DNA of 10,385 bases, from the NCBI GenBank assembly GCA_021808425.1, contig JAKBBS010000121.1:1-10385 (forward strand), in the 5' to 3' direction. The first letter of the stretch is position 1; each line of letters begins with the position of its first letter. Source of the DNA: Actinomycetes bacterium (lineage in GTDB: Bacteria > Actinomycetota > Acidimicrobiia > Acidimicrobiales > Palsa-688). The notes beneath the pieces were generated by a model. It made no database searches, was not told where the DNA came from, and saw only the letters and a program-made list of their open reading frames with translations. A program made the position numbers and the translations under genes. Positions 7,086 through 10,385 of the stretch are shown here, one piece after another.

Positions 7086-8576
7086 GTGTCAACCCGCAAC
7101 GAGCGGCGCGAGTCGCCAGGACCGCCGTTCGGCGAGCGGCCTTGTCTGAGCGTCGTCGTCCCGTGCTACAACGAGGCGGCGACGGTCAAGGAGCTGCTGG
7201 CGAGGGTCTTGGAGTCCCCGTGGGTAGCCGAGGTGGTTGTCGTCGACGACGGGTCGACTGACGCAACGCTCGACGCCGTGCGCTCGGTCGCCGACGAGCG
7301 CCTGACGGTACTTGCCCAGCCTCACAACATGGGGAAGGGGGCGGCGCTCCGGCGAGGGTTCGCTGCGGCGACCGCAGATTTCGTGGTGGTCCAAGACGCG
7401 GACTTGGAGTACGACCCGGGCGAGTACGGAAAGCTCCTGGAGCCGCTTATCTCGGGTGAGGCGGACGTGGTGTTCGGGTCGCGATTTATGTCGGACCGTC
7501 CCCACAGGGTGCTGTATTTCTGGCATTCGGTCGGCAACCGGCTGCTCACGACGCTGTCGAACGCGTTTACGAACGTGAACCTCACCGACATGGAGACCTG
7601 CTACAAGGTGTTTCGCCGCGAGGTGATCCAGTCCCTGGACCTGCGCGAGGACCGCTTTGGCGTAGAGCCGGAGATAACAGCGAAGGTCGCACGCAGCGGG
7701 GCGAGGATCTACGAGGTGGGTATCAGCTACTCCGGGCGAAGCTACGCGGAGGGAAAGAAGATCGGCTGGCGGGACGGCTTCGAGGCTTTGCGTTGCATCC
7801 TCGTCTACTCGCCACTTTGGTCCGGCGTGACCCGCAGCGGTCGTCGGGGAGCCCCGAAGGTCCCTTCCGCCGCGGAGGCCGACGCAGACCTAAAGCAGAG
7901 CCTCGACAACCTAGACGACGCCCACCATTACCGTCAGTGGATCATGGACCTGATAACTCCGGTGCTCGGGGCGTCGGTGCTCGAAGTCGGGGCGGGTCAC
8001 GGAACTTTCACTGAGTTTTTGGCCCAAGGCCGGGAGGTGACCTGCACAGAGCTGTCGGAGCGCTGCGTGGATCTGTTGCGCACCCGCTTCGGGGGGGATC
8101 AGCGGGTAGAGGTCCTGCTCGGAGACGTATCGGCTGCCGGTCCCCGGGCGCCGTATAAGAGCGCTGTCATGGTCAACGTGCTGGAGCATATCGACGACGA
8201 CGTCGGCGCGCTGCGCAAAATCGGCCAGATGCTCTCTCCCGGCGGCGGCGTCGCCATATGGGTTCCCGCGCACATGCAGCTCTACAGCCCGTTCGACCGC
8301 AAGATCGGCCACCACCGTCGCTACACCGTGGGCGAGCTGTCGGACGTGCTTGCACGCGCCGGCTTCGAGCCTTTCGAACTTCGATACGTGAATGTCGTCG
8401 GGGCGCTCGGATGGTGGGTCGTCGCCCGTGTCCTGCGTCGCGATCCGACCGGGAAAGTGCTCGCCTCCCTGTTCGACCGGTACGCGGTCGGGGTCATGCG
8501 TCGCGTCGAAGAAGTTGTCCGCCCGCCGTTCGGCCAGTCGATCCTGGCGTTGGCTAGGCGGGTGGAAGTTCTCTAG
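7086..8576 (+). CDS. Bifunctional GT2 glycosyltransferase / class I SAM methyltransferase fusion
   Basis: A 496-residue two-domain protein. Residues 20 to about 250 are a DPM1-like GT2: LSVVVPCYNEA (21-31), VVVDDGSTDAT (51-61), HNMGKGAALRRG (80-91), QDADLEYDP (103-111) with the metal-binding DxD, and GSRF after the donor pocket. The second half is a Rossmann methyltransferase with motif I VLEVGAGHGTF (298-308) and a post-II motif NVLEHIDDD (364-372), followed by a histidine-containing KIGHHRRYT segment as in many sugar or lipid methyltransferases. No internal stop or frameshift separates the halves. Similar fusions are known in bacterial genomes and are usually annotated as bifunctional. The start is taken as the GTG at 7086 because a TATAGT box sits at leaderless distance; upstream GTG 7044 and ATG 7047 are in frame but would place the -10 box inside the gene. 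It appears to be its own transcription unit. Likely role: loading a sugar onto a polyprenyl carrier and methylating a glycan or lipid (inference). Confidence 0.9.
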   Translation: MSTRNERRESPGPPFGERPCLSVVVPCYNEAATVKELLARVLESPWVAEVVVVDDGSTDATLDAVRSVADERLTVLAQPHNMGKGAALRRGFAAATADFVVVQDADLEYDPGEYGKLLEPLISGEADVVFGSRFMSDRPHRVLYFWHSVGNRLLTTLSNAFTNVNLTDMETCYKVFRREVIQSLDLREDRFGVEPEITAKVARSGARIYEVGISYSGRSYAEGKKIGWRDGFEALRCILVYSPLWSGVTRSGRRGAPKVPSAAEADADLKQSLDNLDDAHHYRQWIMDLITPVLGASVLEVGAGHGTFTEFLAQGREVTCTELSERCVDLLRTRFGGDQRVEVLLGDVSAAGPRAPYKSAVMVNVLEHIDDDVGALRKIGQMLSPGGGVAIWVPAHMQLYSPFDRKIGHHRRYTVGELSDVLARAGFEPFELRYVNVVGALGWWVVARVLRRDPTGKVLASLFDRYAVGVMRRVEEVVRPPFGQSILALARRVEVL

Positions 8577-8703
8577 ACGCGGTAGGGGTTAGCGCAGGGC
8601 TGGTGCTGGGGTCGGTATCGGCTCGGTTCAACGGGAGGGAGCGGGCCCGACGTACTGAACGACCACACCGTCCGCTTCGTCTGACTCAAACCTCGGCACC
8701 CTG
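8577..8703. other. Non-coding stretch after the bifunctional gene
   Basis: Nothing clear is seen here: no strong hairpin with a T-tract, no RNA gene and no credible ORF. With the small ORF that follows (8704-8913) and the gap at 8914-9037, it makes up about 460 bp of low gene density marking the change from polysaccharide genes to toxin-antitoxin-like genes. Confidence 0.6.
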
Positions 8704-8913
8704 GTGGAAGTGGACAGTCGCCGTCGCATATCGCTCGGCCAGCTCGGCCATCACTCCCGCTACCTTGCCACTGTCGACTCCGACGGTTCGATCCTGCTGC
8801 GCCCCGCCGTAGTCATCACCGAACTGGAGGCACGACTGATGACGCATGCTCTCGCCGACCGGGTTGCGGCCAATCGGGAGGACCCTTCCCGGCTGGTCAA
8901 GCGACGCCAGTAG
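8704..8913 (+). CDS. Small antitoxin-like protein (AbrB/beta-hairpin type), orphan
   Basis: A 69-residue ORF. It has an N-terminal basic SRRRISL (5-11), a LGHHSRYLATVDSDGSILLRP stretch with the alternating pattern of a small beta-hairpin DNA-binding fold, then AVVITELEARL and a charged helical C-terminus ending LVKRRQ. The order D-S-R-R-R-x-S/T-L, H-x-R-Y-L, D-G-S/T-I-x-L-x-P-A-V-x-x-T/S-E resembles a group of small actinobacterial antitoxin-like proteins often placed before RelE-like toxins, as I recall them. No toxin ORF follows; the next 124 bp hold no convincing gene. The GTG at 8704 (or 8710) has no convincing ribosome binding site, so it may be a relic or leaderless. The same frame stays open for 34 codons past its TAG to another TAG at 9016-9018, with an Arg-rich translation that I do not recognise. 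Confidence 0.55.
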   Translation: MEVDSRRRISLGQLGHHSRYLATVDSDGSILLRPAVVITELEARLMTHALADRVAANREDPSRLVKRRQ

Positions 8914-9037
8914 CTTGCTGAGCGCCGGCGCGCGAAATTGGTGAGGCAGAGGGTCACCCGCTGGAAGCGGGCACGGCGGACGAGGGCGGCGTTGTGGCGT
9001 TTTCCTTCGGCGCGTTAGGGTCGTAGAACGTCTCTGC

Positions 9038-9301
9038 TCAGCTCACGAGTTGGTGCGCTCGCTGGTGCGACACGCCGAGGACTTTGCCCACGTAGCGCAG
9101 CGCCACTCCCTGTTCGTGCAGCTGCCGTGCGGCACTGCGAATCTCGGCTGCTGCTGCCGCCTGCGCTTCAGCCGAGGTCGCCCGTAACTCTTCGGAACGA
9201 CGGAGATGCTCGGCAACAGCGTCGGGTAGACGGATGTCGTAGTCGACGACGACATCCTCCTCGTTGTTCCCGGTCATCATGGCTATGAGATCTTTCGACA
9301 T
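9038..9301 (-). CDS. Small helix-turn-helix protein, putative antitoxin or regulator
   Basis: Encodes 87 residues: a polar N-terminus, then VVVDYDIRLPDAVAEHLRRSEEL (18-40), an Ala/Glu-rich helix to about 62 that may form a coiled coil or dimer, and a C-terminal HTH at 64-86 (EQGVALRYVGKVLGVSHQRAHQLV) of the type G-x-S/A-x-R-x-I/V-G-x-x-L-G-V-S-x-Q-R. Such small proteins with a C-terminal sigma-region-4-like HTH are frequent near toxin-antitoxin genes in actinobacteria; that is context, not proof. The ATG at 9301 with GGA a few bases upstream is preferred. An ATG at 9349 would add 16 residues that look unlike a domain, but it lies closer to the candidate promoter. The gene is divergent from the MNT gene and shares its control region. 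Confidence 0.7.
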   Translation of the reverse strand: MSKDLIAMMTGNNEEDVVVDYDIRLPDAVAEHLRRSEELRATSAEAQAAAAAEIRSAARQLHEQGVALRYVGKVLGVSHQRAHQLVS

Positions 9302-9377
9302 GGGTATCCAGCTCACGCAGGTGACGCGCCTGGGTCGAACCCACCCCATTCCGCCAGCGGCGACCCAAACACCTGGA

Positions 9378-9414
9378 CCCGACTATAATCGGGGTATCTC
9401 GACTATCCTCGGGG
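9378..9414. promoter_or_regulatory. Two tandem near-palindromic operator-like sites, 20 bp apart, over bidirectional -10 boxes
   Basis: Site 1 (9378-9394) is CCCGACTATAATCGGGG and site 2 (9398-9414) is CTCGACTATCCTCGGGG, identical at 14 of 17 positions and exactly 20 bp apart, about two helical turns. Each has the dyad form CYCGA-N6-TCGGG; in site 1 the 5-bp arms are a perfect match. Site 1 contains a perfect -10 box TATAAT on + (9384-9389) and TATAGT on - (9387 to 9382), so transcription toward both flanking genes could start over the same bases. The layout fits repression of both divergent genes by a dimeric HTH protein bound at both sites. Confidence 0.6.
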
Positions 9415-9421
9415 GGATTAG

Positions 9422-9431
9422 CTCTTAAGAG
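9422..9431. promoter_or_regulatory. Perfect 10-bp palindrome CTCTTAAGAG next to the MNT ribosome binding site
   Basis: CTCTTAAGAG is a perfect palindrome just after the two operator-like sites, and its 3' end runs into the AGGAAGGAG ribosome binding site (9430-9438) of the MNT gene. It could be a further protein-binding site or part of translational control; its short length leaves chance possible. Confidence 0.3.
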
Positions 9432-9448
9432 GAAGGAGTGCAGGAAGC

Positions 9449-10063
9449 ATGGATGTGCAGCGTCCTCTGGCTGTGGTGACGCCCACGCTTGACGGAGACG
9501 TGTTGGCGGTGTTCGCCCAGGCAGACACGACTTATACCACGGGGCAGCTGCATCGCATGTTGCCGAGGTTCTCCGAAGATGGCATACGCAAGGTTCTCGG
9601 CCGGCTCTCAAAGCAGGGCGTCGTAACCTCCGAAAGAGCCGGCAACACCTACCTGTACAGCTTCAACCGAGATCATCTGGCGGCCGGCCCGATCCTAGAA
9701 CTGGCACAGCTTCGCGTGACATTGCTGTCGCGGATCGAGGAGCGTCTTGCCACCTGGCGTCCGCCGCCGGTCTATGCCGCAGTGTTTGGCTCAATGGCAC
9801 GGGGCACTGCCACGACGAGCAGCGACGTCGATCTGCTGTTGGTCCGCCCGGACGGGGTAGCCGACGACGAGTGGGACGCGCAGGTTGCCGCCCTCGCCTC
9901 CGCTATCTCGAAATGGACGGGCAACGACGCCCGCCCTATCGAGTTCACCGTCAGCGACACGGTGGCCCGGCGCGAGGAGCGAATCTTCACCGAAGTGCTG
10001 GCCACGGGGCTCACGGTGCACGGGGAACGGGCGTGGCTGCAACGTCAGATTGTGGCGAAATGA
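9449..10063 (+). CDS. Winged-helix plus minimal nucleotidyltransferase (MNT) protein, antitoxin-like
   Basis: A 204-residue protein. Residues about 13-75 look like a winged HTH: GDVLAVFAQADTTYTTGQL, then a recognition-helix-like DGIRKVLGRLSKQG, then a beta-wing VVTSERAGNTYLYSF. After a linker helix (80-103) comes the MNT core AAVFGSMARGTATTSSDVDLLL (110-131) with Gly114-Ser115 and Asp126/Asp128, and a third carboxylate at Glu165 in RPIEFTV, so the catalytic set of the DNA polymerase beta-type nucleotidyltransferase fold looks intact. MNT antitoxins of MNT-HEPN modules are known to AMPylate their HEPN partner. The next gene overlaps by ATGA and is HEPN-like, so this is probably the antitoxin and, through the wHTH, a regulator of its own promoter. 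The start ATG 9449 has AGGAAGGAG (9430-9438) upstream. Confidence 0.87.
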   Translation: MDVQRPLAVVTPTLDGDVLAVFAQADTTYTTGQLHRMLPRFSEDGIRKVLGRLSKQGVVTSERAGNTYLYSFNRDHLAAGPILELAQLRVTLLSRIEERLATWRPPPVYAAVFGSMARGTATTSSDVDLLLVRPDGVADDEWDAQVAALASAISKWTGNDARPIEFTVSDTVARREERIFTEVLATGLTVHGERAWLQRQIVAK

Positions 10064-10385
10064 TGTCCGAGACGCCGTGCAATGCGCAAGTTCGTGCCGG
10101 GCGGCTGGCCAAGGCACAGCAGTTCCTCGCCGCAGCTACCTTGATTGAGGACGCCGTCTCAGACGAGACCGCTGACGCCTATGTAACTCTGTGCGTGCAC
10201 GCAGGAATCGCCGCCGCTGACGTGATTTGCTGCGCTCGTCTCGGACGTCACGCGCAGGGCGACAATCATGCTGAAGCGACGGCGCTCTTGAGGAAGGCGA
10301 ACGATGCTGACTCTGCGAAGAGGCTGGAGGTCCTGCTCAGCATGAAGTCGAAGGCCGGCTACACGCACCTTCCTACTTCCAACGC
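10060..10385 (+). CDS. HEPN-like protein, putative toxin, 3' end outside window
   Basis: An open frame begins at ATG 10060, overlapping the MNT stop as ATGA, and runs to the window end without a stop (108 complete codons visible). A second ATG directly follows at 10063. The translation is helical: an N-terminal helix (residues 10-33), then AYVTLCVHAGIAAADVICCARLGRHAQGDNH (40-70). This contains Arg63-x6-His70, compatible with the R-x4-6-H RNase motif of HEPN proteins. A second helix pair (71-95) and KAGYTH follow. HEPN proteins act as RNases or as accessory factors in toxin-antitoxin and defence systems, and adjacency to an MNT gene with start/stop overlap is the classic pair layout. The His is followed by Ala-Glu rather than X-Tyr, so the tyrosine AMPylated in the RX4HXY HepT type is absent at that position. 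Toxicity is inferred. Confidence 0.75.
   Translation, partial: MMSETPCNAQVRAGRLAKAQQFLAAATLIEDAVSDETADAYVTLCVHAGIAAADVICCARLGRHAQGDNHAEATALLRKANDADSAKRLEVLLSMKSKAGYTHLPTSN

Noticed and set aside
8626..8660. GTTCA ... TGAAC inverted repeat after the bifunctional gene
   Set aside because: Only 5 bp per arm with a 25-bp gap and no T-tract or neighbouring signal; expected by chance.
8603..8812. A 69-codon frame on + between the bifunctional gene and the antitoxin-like ORF
   Set aside because: It overlaps the antitoxin-like ORF in another frame and its translation is Arg/Ser/Pro-rich with no pattern.
10159..10368. A 69-codon frame on - antisense to the HEPN-like gene
   Set aside because: The + frame overlaps the MNT stop by ATGA and shows a HEPN-like R-x6-H motif; the - frame has no recognisable features.

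Overview
The window is GC-rich throughout, uses GTG and TTG starts next to ATG, and has at least one apparent leaderless start behind a TATAGT -10 box. Together with the protein types (GT2-methyltransferase fusion, actinobacterial-type small antitoxin-like proteins), this points to an actinobacterium (Actinomycetota), lineage not resolved. TTA leucine codons occur in several genes (for example residue 24 of the epimerase and residues 80, 174 and 296 of the following membrane protein), so streptomycete-style TTA avoidance is not seen. Six of the ten stop codons that can be read are TAG. No rRNA, tRNA, CRISPR array or insertion sequence was found.

Region 1 (1-8576) is part of a surface polysaccharide or glycoconjugate cluster. 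It opens with the 3' end of a GT4 (family 1-like) glycosyltransferase on +. A convergent gene on - encodes a large polytopic membrane protein resembling a GT-C glycosyltransferase. Divergent from it, a tight + strand operon (2243-6989) encodes a nucleotide-sugar dehydrogenase with UDP-HexNAc-dehydrogenase-like motifs, a DPM1-like GT2, an extended-SDR nucleotide-sugar epimerase/dehydratase and a second polytopic GT-C-like membrane protein. A structured intergenic element and an apparently leaderless promoter then separate this operon from a single-gene unit: a fusion of a DPM1-like GT2 and a class I SAM methyltransferase. A plausible scheme, which is inference, is that the dehydrogenase and epimerase make an activated (uronic) sugar, the GT2 enzymes load sugars onto a polyprenyl-phosphate carrier or extend a lipid-linked glycan, and the membrane proteins use lipid-linked sugars on the outer face.

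Region 2 (8577-10385) is different in character: about 460 bp with only a small antitoxin-like ORF, a small helix-turn-helix gene on -, and a divergent two-gene unit on +. The + genes are a winged-helix/minimal nucleotidyltransferase (MNT) protein and an overlapping HEPN-like protein cut off by the window end. This looks like a toxin-antitoxin cluster. The 99-bp gap between the divergent start regions holds two copies of a 17-bp near-palindromic element exactly 20 bp apart, the first lying over -10 boxes that read on both strands. This is the most interesting regulatory signal in the window.
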